Positions 24,722-34,675 of a stretch of DNA of 64,000 bases are shown piece by piece. The stretch comes from Crocodylus rhombifer (Eukaryota > Chordata > Crocodylia > Crocodylidae): contig JAVSML010025216.1 in the NCBI GenBank assembly GCA_038503035.1, positions 611,574 to 675,573 on the forward strand. The letters run 5' to 3'. Within the stretch, counting starts at the first letter, position 1. Each line of letters opens with the position of its first letter. The position numbers and the translations under genes were made by a program. The notes beneath the pieces were generated by a model. That model was not told where the DNA came from. It ran no database searches and saw nothing but the letters and a program-made list of their open reading frames with translations.

Positions 24722-24785
24722 GGTAAAAGGAGGATTTTGAACTTAAGTCTCCCATATCCCAGGTGAGTGCCCTTAGAGCTTAGGT
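24722..24785 (-). repeat. tRNA-derived SINE head, minus strand, interrupted by a hAT element
   Basis: Read on the minus strand it gives CTAAGCTCTAAGGGCACT (A-box region), CACCTGGGAT, and AAGTTCAAAATCC (B-box-like). This matches the SINE type seen at 45862-45990. The hAT element 24786-25087 sits exactly at its 5' end and its target duplication lies in the SINE. Confidence 0.55.
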
Positions 24786-25087
24786 CAGTGGTTCTCAACA
24801 TTTTTAGACCCAAGGTGCCCCTTCAAAGTGCCAGCTTTTGGTTTCTGCTTATGTTTGATTATGGACAAATAAGAGAGCAATTTTTCTGTTCCGGAGAGCC
24901 CAGAAAAACCAAGGCAGGTCAGACTGTTCTTGACACTATGGATTCCTATTTGAAATCTCTAGGTTTATCTTGTGAGTCATGTTGGTAAACATAAATCTAA
25001 CTGCTAATATTGCCTAATACCATTGGGCATCATTACAGGATCTCATGGCATCCCAAGGTGCTGTGGTACACTGGCTGAGAATAAGTG
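24786..25087 (+). mobile_element. hAT-type non-autonomous element, complete
   Basis: A 302-bp element starting CAGTGGTTCTCAAC and ending GCTGAGAATAAGTG, an imperfect inverted counterpart. Target duplications are GCTTAGGT (24778-24785) and GCTTAGCT (25088-25095), 7 of 8 identical. The inside is AT-rich and non-coding. It was inserted into an older SINE, which gives a relative age order. Confidence 0.85.
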
Positions 25088-25301
25088 GCTTAGCTAAAAG
25101 TGATGAGATGGGCTCCATTATCCCCTCTATTTTGTGTTTTGGCACATGAGTCCCCTTTCAAATCTGTCTTTCAGTTTCTAATTTTTCTTTGCTTTTATTA
25201 AAAATGCCTGAAAGGAAGGGGAAAAAAAAAGACAATTTACTAGAATCCAAGACGAGTTGTTTTTTCCCCTCCATATAATATTGCTCCCCATAGCTTCTGC
25301 C

Positions 25302-25532
25302 TCCTACTCCTGCTGCTTACTGTCAGGCACAGCTCCTCTGGCTCCATTCCCTCCCCAGCATGGAGCACATGCAAGTCCAGCTGCTGCCCAGCCATGCAGC
25401 AGTGGTAGTAGCAGGGGCAGCTTGACTCCAGGTGCTACTGCATGGCAGGGCAGGGGCCCGAGCTTGCATGTGCTCCATGCCAGGGAGGGAGTGGAGCCAG
25501 GACCATGCCTGACAGTAAGTGGGGCAGGAGAG
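25302..25532. repeat. GC-rich foldback (inverted repeat), about 230 bp
   Basis: The left half (25302-25400) and the reverse complement of the right half (25420-25532) share CTTACTGTCAGGCA, GGCTCCA, TCCCTCC, CATGGAGCACATGCAAG and GCCATGCAG in the same order. The arms are nearly contiguous around about 25410. It is a foldback or long-TIR MITE core. More divergent arm-like sequence may extend into the AT-rich flanks, but the true ends were not found. Confidence 0.75.
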
Positions 25533-26539
25533 GGGGGGAATTATAACAGGTTTGTATATCTTTCATCTATAGAATCTAATTATTTAGAAGATGGCGGGTA
25601 GTCTCAAATTTTGAAGTTGTCTTTGTATTTGGGCAAATACGGTGATCTATGTTGAACAAAATATTTTTATTTTAGCCCATGAGTAATTTTTTAAAGAAAA
25701 ATAATATTTTTGTTTTGGGTTGACTAGAAATAAAATGGTTTCTGTTTCCCAGTACAGTGGCTAAACAAAGAAGTCATTTAGTCTCACAGCTCTATCACTT
25801 CCCCACAGATGGATTTGCCTTGCCTGAGGGGAATTTTACTAAAGGTGTTATGGAGAGTTTAAAGTGCTAAAGGGATCACAGGTACTCAAGCATACAGGTG
25901 TTTTATTGTTTGTGCCTTTTTGTTCAATGTGGAATTTACTCACTGAGGAAAGAAGAAATAGATTTTAAGGATGATGTCTCTGGTTTCAGACTTATGTTGT
26001 CATAGGCTTTCAGAGAGAAGGTATCAGATAATCTAAAATCAAGTTGGACCTTTGCAGTTGGTAACCAGTGGGGTGGTAGCTTAGAGATCCTTCCTGAATG
26101 GTTGGAATTACAGCACTGTTTTAATACACAATTTGTCCTGTAGCCATAATGTGGTAAGTTTTAAGAGATCATCAGAAGGGAATGCTACTTTGAAAAAAAT
26201 ACTAGTAGCCCTGGCGCTGCTTCCTGTGTAGACAGATGTCAGCATTACTTTCAATGTGTGCTTTTTCCTCAAGAGTAAAAAATTTTAAACTAACAGTTCA
26301 CTCTTGTCACTGATCCATTAAATCATTTAAGAAAATAGCTACCCCATAATGTGGGGAACTTGGGGATCGTAGAGGCCTGGTGTATACATTTTTAACTGAG
26401 CCACATTCTGTTTCAAAGTTCTGCTTAAAATTTAGCTATAGTGTCAAAAATTTATTCTGGGCATGGCACCAACAGGCTGTATAAAATACGCAGTATGCTG
26501 AACTATGGGCTTGAAGTTTCTGTTGCTCACTTGATGATT
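25533..26539. other. AT-rich unique sequence
   Basis: No gene or repeat is recognised. Confidence 0.4.
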
Positions 26540-26547
26540 CCCTAAAC

Positions 26548-26806
26548 CAGGGGTGGCTAGTCTGTGGCATGGGTACCTCAAGTAGCACAGGAAACCTGTG
26601 TGTGTGGCACCTGGCAGATGATGGAGGAATCAGGTGGCACAGTAGCAGTTGGGCCAGAAAGTAGAGCAGTAGCTTGGTCAGAGAGCACAGGGCAGAGAGC
26701 AAAAAGCTGAGCAGCAGATTCGATAAGAAAAAGGGATCAGTGTGTCACTTGGGAATATTTGGTGCTAATTTGGAGCACAACTGCCAAAAAGATTGGCTCC
26801 TCACTG
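26548..26806 (+). mobile_element. hAT-type non-autonomous element
   Basis: It starts CAGGGGTGGCTAGTCTGTGG and ends AGATTGGCTCCTCACTG, an approximate inverted counterpart. The flanks CCCTAAAC (26540-26547) and TTCTAAAC (26807-26814) form a decayed 8-bp target duplication (6 of 8). The inside has CAGAGAGCA and GGCACAG repeats and is not coding. Confidence 0.75.
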
Positions 26807-26966
26807 TTCTAAACACTAGGTATGTGTGAATAGGGAAGTATTCAATTCAGATTCAGCCAATTCAGAGGACAGTAATTTGATTTGGAGATTTTGATCAATG
26901 TCCTGAATCAATTTGGCCAAATTGGGTTTGGAAGATTCGGCACCAATTCAGTGATTTGGATTGGCT

Positions 26967-27019
26967 GGGGAGAGGCAGGCACAGCTGGGTGGCTCCTCCC
27001 ACTGTGCCTGCCTCTCCCC
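26967..27019. repeat. perfect 18-bp hairpin
   Basis: GGGGAGAGGCAGGCACAG at 26967-26984 is followed, after a 17-nt loop, by its exact reverse complement at 27002-27019. It lies at the left edge of the GC-rich core of the 1.34-kb element. Confidence 0.95.
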
Positions 27020-27572
27020 GGGTGTGGGAAGCAGCAGAAGAAGCCCCCATGGCTGCCCTGCCCAGTCCCATCCCCCACCTGGCCCCAGCTTAGTCCTGGC
27101 ACAGCAAAAAAAAAAAACCCACCCTGCATCACTGGAGGGGGACAGTACAGATTGCACCATGCTGCAGTGGGGGCAGCTGCCCCATGGCGCGGGTGCAATA
27201 GGGCTTCACAGGGTGCTGCATGCTGCCTAGGAGTTGGGGTCGCTAGGGCTGAGTGGTACCAGGCTCTGGGTGACTGCTGGAGCCACCCCAGCTCCCAGGC
27301 AGTGCGTGGTACCCTGCTGAGCCGCACTGCACACATGCCATGGGGCAGCTGCCATGCAGGTGCCAGGCAGGGGGTGATTCCCCAGTGCCCCATGCTGCAT
27401 GGGGAGGCTCTGCCACAAGCCCTTGAAGGCCCCAGTGACTGCTGCCAGATCTGGTGAGTGCAGGGCTTTTATTTATTTATTTTAAGTGCCAGGAGGATGA
27501 GGCTGGGCAGGGATGGGTCCAGGCAGGTCAGCCAAGCTGCCCAGCCAGGGGGGCGGGGGGGTGGGGAGGAGG

Positions 27573-27791
27573 GGAAATGCAGGCGCAGTTCATTCCAGGC
27601 CGAAGGGGGCAAGTGGCAGCAGGGCAGAGCCCCTGCTGCCAGTGCTGCCGCACTTGCATCCTGCATCCCCCATGCTGGCTGGGAGCGGCAGAAGGGCAGA
27701 GCCCCCACTCCCAGCACTGATGCAGGCATGGCAGTGTTGGGAGTGGGGGCTATGCCCTGCTGCTGCCCGGAGTGAACTGCACCTGCATTGC
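27573..27791. repeat. nested inverted repeats in the element core
   Basis: The outer arms are 27573-27596 (GGAAATGCAGGCGCAGTTCA) and 27769-27791 (GAGTGAACTGCACCTGCATT). The inner arms are 27687-27719 and 27732-27767, around GGGCAGAGCCCCCACTCCCA. Related CAGGGCAGAGCCCC units also occur in direct orientation at about 27616-27632 and 27826-27840, so the core grew by repeated direct and inverted duplication. Confidence 0.85.
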
Positions 27792-28167
27792 ACCCCCCCC
27801 CCCACGCCAGCTGGGAAAGCGGTAGCAGGGGAGAGCCCCCACAGCTCCCACTGCCCAGGCAGAGACTGGCACAACTAGAGGAGCTGTGGGAGAAGCTCCC
27901 ATGGTCTCAACCCCAATCCCTCCCTCCCCCACACTCCTTCCCTCCCCCAACCCCAACAGATTTACCAGCTGGAAGTAGCTGTCAGCTGCCTGCTTAGTCT
28001 ATGGCCAAATCTCCAAATCAGCCAAATCTTTTCCAAATTGATTCGGATATTTTGAATTGATTTGAAGCCTTTACTTGGTCTCCTGATTTGATTCAGTCCC
28101 CAAATCAGGCTGAATCTCCTCTGAATCAAATCAGCTAGTGAAGCTTCACACAGCCCTACTAAACACT

Positions 28168-28695
28168 GCTGGATGGAGAACCTTGTTTTTGCCTTCTGGA
28201 AAAAGAAAAGAACATTGCAAAAACAAGCGGGTCATCTTCATTAGTTTAAAAACCACAAGGGATATATTTGAACATATTTGTCTGCTCTTAGCCTTGCTTT
28301 TTATGCACTTGGTGAATTGGCACACATAAGGAGATGTGCCTTTGCAGTGAATTGAAGGCAAGCCAGTAAATCACACTTTCCCCTTCCGCACACCATAGAA
28401 TTTGTCTGAAAGTTTTATATACCATATCTTTAGCAAGTTTCAGATGAACTGTTTTAATTAGTTTCTTTTCTGTCTTATAATTCATGTGTGTGCTGGCTGT
28501 TCCACCTTGGTTAACAATAGTGGACTTGACTTAGTAGCAGATAGACTTAGCAATATTAACATGTACATTTGGCTGATGCGTTTTTAAGGGGAATACCTAT
28601 TATAGTTAACAATGAAATTTACAATGCAAGTTTTAAATTTAACAAAACAAGTTTTCTGCAGGAATTCTTCAGCTGAATTATCTACTTCCTCAAGC
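28168..28695. other. AT-rich unique sequence
   Basis: No gene or repeat is recognised. Confidence 0.4.
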
Positions 28696-28703
28696 ATCTA
28701 AAG

Positions 28704-28820
28704 CAGTGCTTCCCAAACTTGTCTTCAGCATGACCCTGTTTATGGTCTGATTTCCTCAGCATGGCCCCCCACACCTTTGACCCCATCTGCTGATGTTGTG
28801 ACCCCCTTTGGGAACCGCTG
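28704..28820. mobile_element. 117-bp hAT-type MITE
   Basis: It starts CAGTGCTTCCCAAACTT and ends TTTGGGAACCGCTG, a clear inverted repeat of CAGYG-type hAT termini. A matching target duplication is not visible on the right, where the next element begins three bases later. Confidence 0.75.
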
Positions 28821-28823
28821 AAT

Positions 28824-29287
28824 AGGGATGTGTGAAGCAGGCCATATTTGCTTTGGATTTGGCCCGATTCAGGGGACAGTGATTTGATTTGTTGTTTCAG
28901 ATCACTGTCCTGATTCGTTTCAGCTGAATCTGAATGTGAAAATTCTATTCTGATTCGGAGAATCAGCAGTTTGGCCATAGACACAGCTTTGTATGTTTTT
29001 TTTTTCTACATACCTTGTGAATGCTGAAATGGTGGGGTGGATGGAGCGTCCCACATGAGCATGGGGGGGCCCCCCGCATGTTTGGCAGCAGACCTGGAAG
29101 TGTACTTCAAGTCCACTTCCCAGCCCACCGCTGAGCAGGGAGCCCCCCCCCCCGGGCTTGGCGGTCGGCTGCAGAAGGACCCCAGGTTCCTCCCCGGACC
29201 CAGGAGGCACTAGTTGGAGGTGGGGGGTCCCCCACATACTCCATGGTGGACCTGGAAGTACTTCTGGTCCACTTCTTGGTCCGCTGC
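28824..29287. mobile_element. truncated AGGGNTGTGYGAA-family element
   Basis: The left end AGGGATGTGTGAAGC and sub-terminal phrases (CATATTTG, GGATTTGGCC, GATTCAGGGGACAGTGATT) match the start of the element at 59506-60140. The body has ACCTGGAAGT and CTTCTGGTCCACTTC. The right half is missing, and homology stops at about 29287 where a short tandem duplication begins. Confidence 0.8.
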
Positions 29288-29364
29288 TAAAATTGGGTAA
29301 AATTTATCCATAATAAACTTATCCATAATAAAATTGGATAAATTGGGTAAAATTTACTCATAAT
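29288..29364. repeat. tandem duplications at an element breakpoint
   Basis: AATTGGGTAAAATTTAYYCATAAT-type copies lie at 29291-29314 and 29341-29364 (period 50). Between them TTATCCATAATAAA occurs at 29304-29317 and 29319-29332 (period 15). The array directly abuts the truncated end of the preceding transposon. Confidence 0.85.
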
Positions 29365-29702
29365 GTTTTGATTTAAGCATGACCTAAAGTAATTTCTCTT
29401 CCAAGGAAGTTAGTACTTTTTATTGAACAAAGATTTAAATCGACTCTGGTTGACTGGTCTATATGAAATGAGTTGGTAGTATCAATCTGATTTCAGTTAA
29501 CAGGTATATCCAGATCACATAAATTATTGCTGGTATTTTTGGTAAAAGCTAAGGACTTGTCAGGCACATTGCTATTGGAAAAGCGTGCATTAATAACTGT
29601 TCAATGTATACTATTTGTCTATGAAAGGTGCTTCATTCTGCTGGGACTCTCAGTCCAGAACTACATTTGTGATTTAAAAAAAAAAAGTTGTAGAATATTA
29701 AC

Positions 29703-30473
29703 AAGGGGTGTGCGAAGCTTCGGTTCCTAATTTGATTTGGTGGCCAAATCTCTGAATCCGAATCAAATCAGGATACCCTTTAATCTCTCTGAATCGAATT
29801 GGAGCCCTCCAAATCCATTCAGAGAGATTCGGACAGATTTGGCGATTTTGGATATAGAAGAAACATTTAAAGCTGTGCCTGCATACCTCTTAGCAGGTGG
29901 TTTGTAAGTGCTACGATGCTGGGGCGCATGGAGTGTCCCACAGGAGCATAGGGGGCTCCCCAGCGCAGTTGGCAGCAGACCTGAAAGTGGACCAGAAGCA
30001 CTTCTGGTCCACTTCCATGTTGGTTGGGGAGCATGCAGGGTCCCCCCCCCCCCACCCCTTGGCTCAATGACTGGTGCCTGCTGGGTTTATGGGGGGCACC
30101 TGGAGTCTCCCTGTGACTGATCGCCGAACCGAGGGGGTCCTCACACTCCCTGGCAGACCCGGAAGTGGATCAGAAGTAGTTTTGGTCCAATTCCGGGTTC
30201 TTCGCCAAGCACGTGGAGGTTTCCTCCATGCTCCTGTGGGATGCTCCATGCTCCCCAGCATCGCAGCAGTCACAAACTGCACTGGTACCTCAAGGTATGT
30301 AGAAAAAACATTTTAAAGTTGTGTCTGTCTGAATCATTGATTCTCCAGATCAGTATAGAATCTTCAGATTCAGCTTAATCGAATCAGGGACAGTGATCTA
30401 AATCAACTAATTAAATCACTGTCCCTGATTCAGGCTAAATCCAAATCGAATAGGGCCTGCTTTGCACACCCCT
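29703..30473 (-). mobile_element. AGGGNTGTGYGAA-family element, complete, 771 bp
   Basis: It starts AAGGGGTGTGCGAAGC and ends GCTTTGCACACCCCT, inverted counterparts. The 9-bp duplication AATATTAAC flanks it exactly (29694-29702 and 30474-30482). The sub-terminal regions are rich in GAATC/GATTC motifs, including two inverted copies of AGGGACAGTGAT. The core carries the palindrome at 29985-30014 and a C run at about 30040-30054. There is no open frame of transposase type. Orientation is opposite to the relative at 59506-60140. Confidence 0.9.
29985..30014. repeat. 30-bp near-perfect palindrome
   Basis: AAGTGGACCAGAAG at 29985-29998 and its exact reverse complement at 30001-30014, separated by two bases (CA). 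The same 14-bp arms recur at 59837-59866 in the related element. Confidence 0.95.
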
Positions 30474-30482
30474 AATATTAAC

Positions 30483-31599
30483 TTTAAAGCATCCATTTCT
30501 AGTTCTTTTCAAATGAGTTGACAAAGTTAACTCTCCTTAAACCTGTTCAGAAGATCCCTGACTTAAAAGCAATGGCAGGTAAAGAGATCTGTCTCATCAT
30601 TAGCTAGGCGCCTCAATTATAATAATCCCAGACTTTTTAACTTGGCATCTTGGTATATACATGCAGTGTTTTATACAAACAGTATTCCTGGAGGGTGAGA
30701 TCCTTTTGCTGCTATTTTTACTGTTTAACATACTTTATTCAGAGGAAGTGGCTTTTATCTTGTTCAGACGTGATTGAGTGGAGTTTCTAGGAAGAAATTT
30801 AATTCACTGAAAGGTGGGCATGTATTTTTCAGAAACTGGAAGACTTGATTAAGCTTTCCATTGCTCAGGAACAGAGCTGCTTGCTCATTCAGATTCCAGG
30901 CTTGTACCTGACTATCAGAGTGACTGACATAGTGCTGTAAATTCATTGGTATAGAAATACTGATTTTGTAAATGTCTTTTGAGCCTACGCTGACTGGAAA
31001 AGGATTTAGGATTGATGTTTACAGATGGGTCAAAAAAGGTTAAGAAGCACTGATCTAGACCAACCATCTGCCTGAGGTTTGGGTAGGGATGATCCTGCCA
31101 TCTTACACCACAATGACGAAACCACAAGACACCCTAACCTAACCTGTCACAGGTAAAGCAGAAGGACCACATTGGCCAATGTCCTGTTGCTGCCAGCTTC
31201 TTTAAAATATGCTTGAGGGATCCAAGGAAGAGTGCCGTGCCCCCTTCCCTGCCTGCTACAGAGGAAGGCAAATCCCCCACAGACTGTACTAGTCTGACTG
31301 TGGGATACATTTATTTTCTGACCCCAGTTATGGTGATCAGTCTGATCCGAAGCAGACCTAAGACCCTCTAGCCAGGAACTTCTTGGTTTAAGTTGCAACA
31401 GAAGCATTGATGTACCCCACTCACAATCCCCACCCTTGAGTGCAGCCAGTATCTAACATGAAGTGCTTCTGAGGAAAGATTAAAAACCAAACCAAATCCT
31501 GACACGTGTAGCAACAGGAGGAGAAAAAAATTCCCTCCCAGCCCCATGTGGCAGCTAGCAAGTCCCAGAAGCATGGGAAATACCCATAGGCATAGCTAG
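30483..31599. other. mostly unique sequence, with one possible hAT end
   Basis: No gene is recognised. AGATGGGTCAAAAAAGGTTA followed by AGAAGCACTG, ending at 31052, reads like the right end of a CAGTGNTTCTTAACC-type hAT element. A matching left end was not found. Confidence 0.35.
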
Positions 31600-31607
31600 T
31601 CCTAGAT

Positions 31608-31960
31608 CAGGGGCCAGCAATTATTTTGGCTGGAGAGCTGCTTAATGAGTTTTGGCAAGCTGTCAAGGGCCACCCTTGACCCTGCTTCTTGACAAGTGTC
31701 CCGCCCCCTGGTTACCATCTTGGGACTGAAAGGTCCTATCCCCTGATCACTGACTGTTGCTACTGGGAGTTCCTCCTTTTGCCCCGTAGAAGTACTCTTT
31801 TTGGGAAGGGGGTTTGCCATCTTGGAACTGGAAAAAATTGTATATTAAAAATTAAATATCTACAATAACATACTTTAATTTTATTTAAAAAATATTTTGT
31901 CCTGAATTGTGAGTTTGCACGGTGTATATAGAGGTGATTGCATAATAGCTCAAAATTAAG
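31608..31960 (-). mobile_element. long-form hAT element, partial (partner of 10235-10741)
   Basis: It starts CAGGGGCCAGCAATTATTTT. Its sequence then follows the inverse of 10741 down to about 10385, sharing TTTTGGCAAGCTGTC, GGTTACCATCTTGGGAC, GGGGGTTTGCCATCT, GTTTGCACGG and GCATAATAGCT. Homology stops near 31950 at a G-rich tract, so the other ~110 bp end is deleted or displaced. The 8 bp before it is TCCTAGAT, and no matching right duplication was found. Confidence 0.8.
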
Positions 31961-31976
31961 TCTTGCTCTTGTATTT

Positions 31977-32170
31977 TGGGGGGGGGTATATGTGGGGACG
32001 GGGGGGAAGTGTGGAGGGGGGGGGGTGGTTGGAGGTTTTGTGTGTGTATGCTGGGGTGTATGCATGTAGCAGTGAGAAGGGCTCCCCCAGAGGTGCATAG
32101 GGGGTTGTGGGGAAGGGTGTGGGTGTGTGAGGTGTTTGTGGGGTGTTTTTGTGGGGGAGGGTTTGAGGAT
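31977..32170. repeat. G-rich tract with quadruplex potential
   Basis: Multiple runs of four to ten guanines on the plus strand (GGGGGGGGGTATATGTGGGG and following, then GTGTGGGTGTGTGAGG-type repeats). It meets the simple four-G-run criterion many times over. Confidence 0.8.
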
Positions 32171-32219
32171 GGGATAGGCATGGGAGCCCTCCTGACATGG
32201 TCCCCTAAGCCAGTCGACA

Positions 32220-32700
32220 CCTGCCCCGCAACAGCCCAGAGCCTGTGCGCCCTGCGGCACCTCCCTGCTACCAACATGCAGATGCAGACCCAGCCCCACC
32301 CCATGCCATACTGTGCTCACTCGTCACCGCCTGGTGGCACATCCTGCTGTTCTCTGGGCATGTAGTAAGGCTGGGGTGGCTCTGTGGCAGAACTGCCTTT
32401 CTAGGCAGCCCGGGCAGTGGCAGTGGCTCCTTCCAGCTGTTGCCTTCAGCCCTGTGGTACTGGTGGGGACCTGCGCCACAGCCACGACCTGGTGCATACC
32501 ATGCTTGCTTTGTATCCACCCACCCAGGCTAAGCAGCAGCAGCACTGGGCAGAAACTGTTGCCTGGCACATGGGGAAAACAGCTCTTGCTGCTGCCAGGC
32601 AGTTCTCACTGCAGCCGTCTGGAGCCCTCGCCATGCCGGGCTGCCCTGCGTCTCCATTACTGCTGCCTCTGGGCTGCCCAGTGCGGCAGTGGTGACGATG
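32220..32700 (+). repeat. GC-rich block related to one arm of the 50769-51736 foldback element
   Basis: At 32540-32680, GGGCAGAA, GGGGAAAACAGCT, GCTGCTGCCAGGC and CATGCCGGGCTGCCCTGC follow the same order as one arm of the 968-bp foldback element (51150-51210, and the inverse of 51325-51410). Only one arm is present. No coding function is visible, although several compositional frames are open. Confidence 0.6.
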
Positions 32701-32814
32701 CAGGGCAGCAGAGATGCACGGCAGTCCAGTCTTCTTGTATGGGTTTTCTTCCAAGCTCTTTATCACTTTATTGCCCTCCTTTGCACCCTACCTAATTAAC
32801 AGGCCCCTGTGAGA

Positions 32815-33265
32815 GTCTACTGAAAACCTCCTACCATTTTGACATGTATCTCTTTATAATTACCACATACTTGAAGCTGCTGAGTCAGTAGTCTGTCTGC
32901 CTTTATAGTAGTTTTGTCTAGCCCACGTTTCTTGAATTTGTTGAATTTGTGATGTGGGACCTTGTCAAAAGCCTTGTTGAAATCCAAGTATGCCATATCC
33001 ACAGCGCTCCCTCCATCCAAATAGTCACTTTTTAAGAAGATCAAGTTTTCTTGACAATTAGTTCTTAGTAAATCAATGCTGGGCACTTTATGATCAGCCT
33101 TTCTTCATCCAGATGCTTACAAATGGACTTCCTTAGGATATGCTCCAGGAACTTCCCAAGTATTGAGGTGAGGTAAACCAGTCTGGAGTTCCCCAGGTCC
33201 TCCTTTTTTTCCTTTTTTTAAAAGGAAAACTATATTGGCCCTTTTCTAGGCCTCTGGTACCTCGC
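32815..33265 (-). pseudogene. CR1/L2-like LINE reverse-transcriptase fragment
   Basis: The minus strand encodes, in broken frames, a reverse-transcriptase segment with the block VDMAYLDFNKAFDKVPH at about 32930-32990, preceded by LTSILGKFLEHILRK-like sequence. The fragment diverges from the CR1 copies elsewhere in the window, so it is an older CR1 or L2-type lineage. Neither end of the element is present. Confidence 0.75.
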
Positions 33266-34139
33266 CGAACAAACTAACCGTTGGAATACAGCAGCTCTAC
33301 CAAGTTGTCACTTTTCCTGGGGGTTAACAGCAGTGATTGCTATGTTTATACTAAGGATCTTTCACCAGTGTAATATGAAGCTGTATTATTTATGCTTGTC
33401 CCTTTTGGCCATTGGCAGCTGGGCATGCTTCATCTCACTTTGATTACTCCTGAATGATTTAAGTTTAGAATTGTTTTTTTTTTTTTAATATCCAGAAAGC
33501 TGTATGTATCTAACTAACTTGATCTACTGCCTCATGCAAAGAGGAATGTGATTAGGTAAGTATGATCCTAGAGGTCTAGGGCCCTGGCTGAGACTAGTCC
33601 CAAAGAGTAGTAGACATTACTCTGAGCCAGAGTTATAGTTGGGACTAGAAGGAAAGGCAAGAGTAAATGAGTGTTCTCCAGGAAAAAAAACCAACAAGAA
33701 ACTAGGATGCAGTATACATAGGGAAAACCCTGTGTTCTGTAGGAAATCTGCAGTAGGAGCATTTAACCATCATTTGCTGTCCATTACATGCTTCATGTAT
33801 TGAGTAAAGCAGCCCAACCAAGCTGTCTTTGCAAGTATTACAGCTGTATGTTATCTCATATTCTCCAACTTTTGCTGGTATTCCACAGCTTTATTCTTTT
33901 GCTCTGCCTTGAATATTATTTAATTAGGCAGAATATATTTTTAGTATTTCAGTGTGCCTTATAGAGCCAGGTAGTCTTTCTTAGATGATTCTATACAGTT
34001 AACTATTGCCTCCTACATTTCAGCCTTTAAAATCAATACTGTACCTCTACTCTTTCCTTTCTCTGAATGGGCTTTTCCATGATGCAACTTCATACTGCAG
34101 CTAGTACTAAATTAGACTATGATGTAGACCAGGGGTGTC
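33266..34139. other. AT-rich unique sequence
   Basis: No gene or repeat is recognised. A 13-nt T run lies at about 33474-33486. Confidence 0.4.
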
Positions 34140-34320
34140 CAACCTTTTTGTATGTGGGGCCGGATCATGAATTTTTTATAACCCAGTGGGCTGGCGAGCC
34201 ATATTTGAAGACCTCACAGGAAGTGGCATCACATCAGGAAGTGATGTCACGTGACCTTTGACACCAGTGAAGTTGCAGGAAGTGACAATGAAATGGGTCT
34301 AACCAGTTCAAAATTCTCCC
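34140..34320 (+). mobile_element. hAT-type element, left part
   Basis: The CAGGGGTGTCCAACCTTTTT terminus is followed by GGGGCCGGATCATGAATTTT and an inner hairpin (GTGGCATCAC / GTGATGTCAC, 34224-34251). The expected right end (AAGTTGGACACCCCTG type) is absent, so the copy is truncated. Confidence 0.65.
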
Positions 34321-34339
34321 TCTATAGCATTGACCTCTG

Positions 34340-34440
34340 CCACTGTTCAGGACAGGATACCGAGCTAGACGGACCATGGGGCTGACCAAGCGTAGCACTT
34401 TTTATGCTCTTATGTTCAGAAGCTCTTATGTTCTTTGGCT
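34340..34440 (+). repeat. LINE/SINE 3' tail with CTTATGTT repeats
   Basis: The phrase GAGCTAGACGGACCATGGGG, followed by CTGACC and CTCTTATGTT units at 34408-34418 and 34425-34435, resembles the 3' end shared by L2-type LINEs and their SINEs in reptiles. The short fragment abuts the truncated hAT copy. Confidence 0.5.
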
Positions 34441-34675
34441 GAGCTTCCAAACTATGGCTGAGATTTGCAAAAAAGGTAGATAGGCGTGTTACAAAGTTGT
34501 CAAAAGTTTTGGAGCCCTCTAAATCCCATTCATTTTAATGGAAGTTGGCCTTTTGACTCAGCTTTGAAAATCTCAGTCCAAGCTGCCAACCAAATAAGTC
34601 AAAATATATTTTGCATTTCTATGCAGTGCATCTATGTGGGGCTCTCCAGGCATTTTACAAACATTAAATGAACCT

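Larger units (their letters stand above)
26818..28158. mobile_element. 1.34-kb non-autonomous DNA element (AGGGNTGTGYGAA ends)
   Basis: It starts AGGTATGTGTGAAT. The right end, read inversely, is TAGGGCTGTGTGAAGCTTC. CTAAACACT occurs directly before (26809-26817) and after (28159-28167) as a 9-bp, or 8-bp, target duplication. The outer ~130 bp on each side carries repeated GATTCAG/AATTTGG/CCAAATC motifs. The core 26960-27990 is very GC-rich and contains two sets of inverted repeats, annotated separately. No transposase frame was found; the 191-codon frame at 26882-27457 is compositional. The superfamily is unresolved, and TSD length favours hAT over Harbinger. Confidence 0.8.

Noticed and set aside
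26882..27457. 191-codon plus and 161-codon minus frames
   Set aside because: Both lie in the GC-rich core of the 1.34-kb element, where stop codons are rare. Neither shows a domain.
31760..32320. 186-codon minus-strand frame
   Set aside because: Composed of Pro/His/Thr runs read from the G-rich tract.
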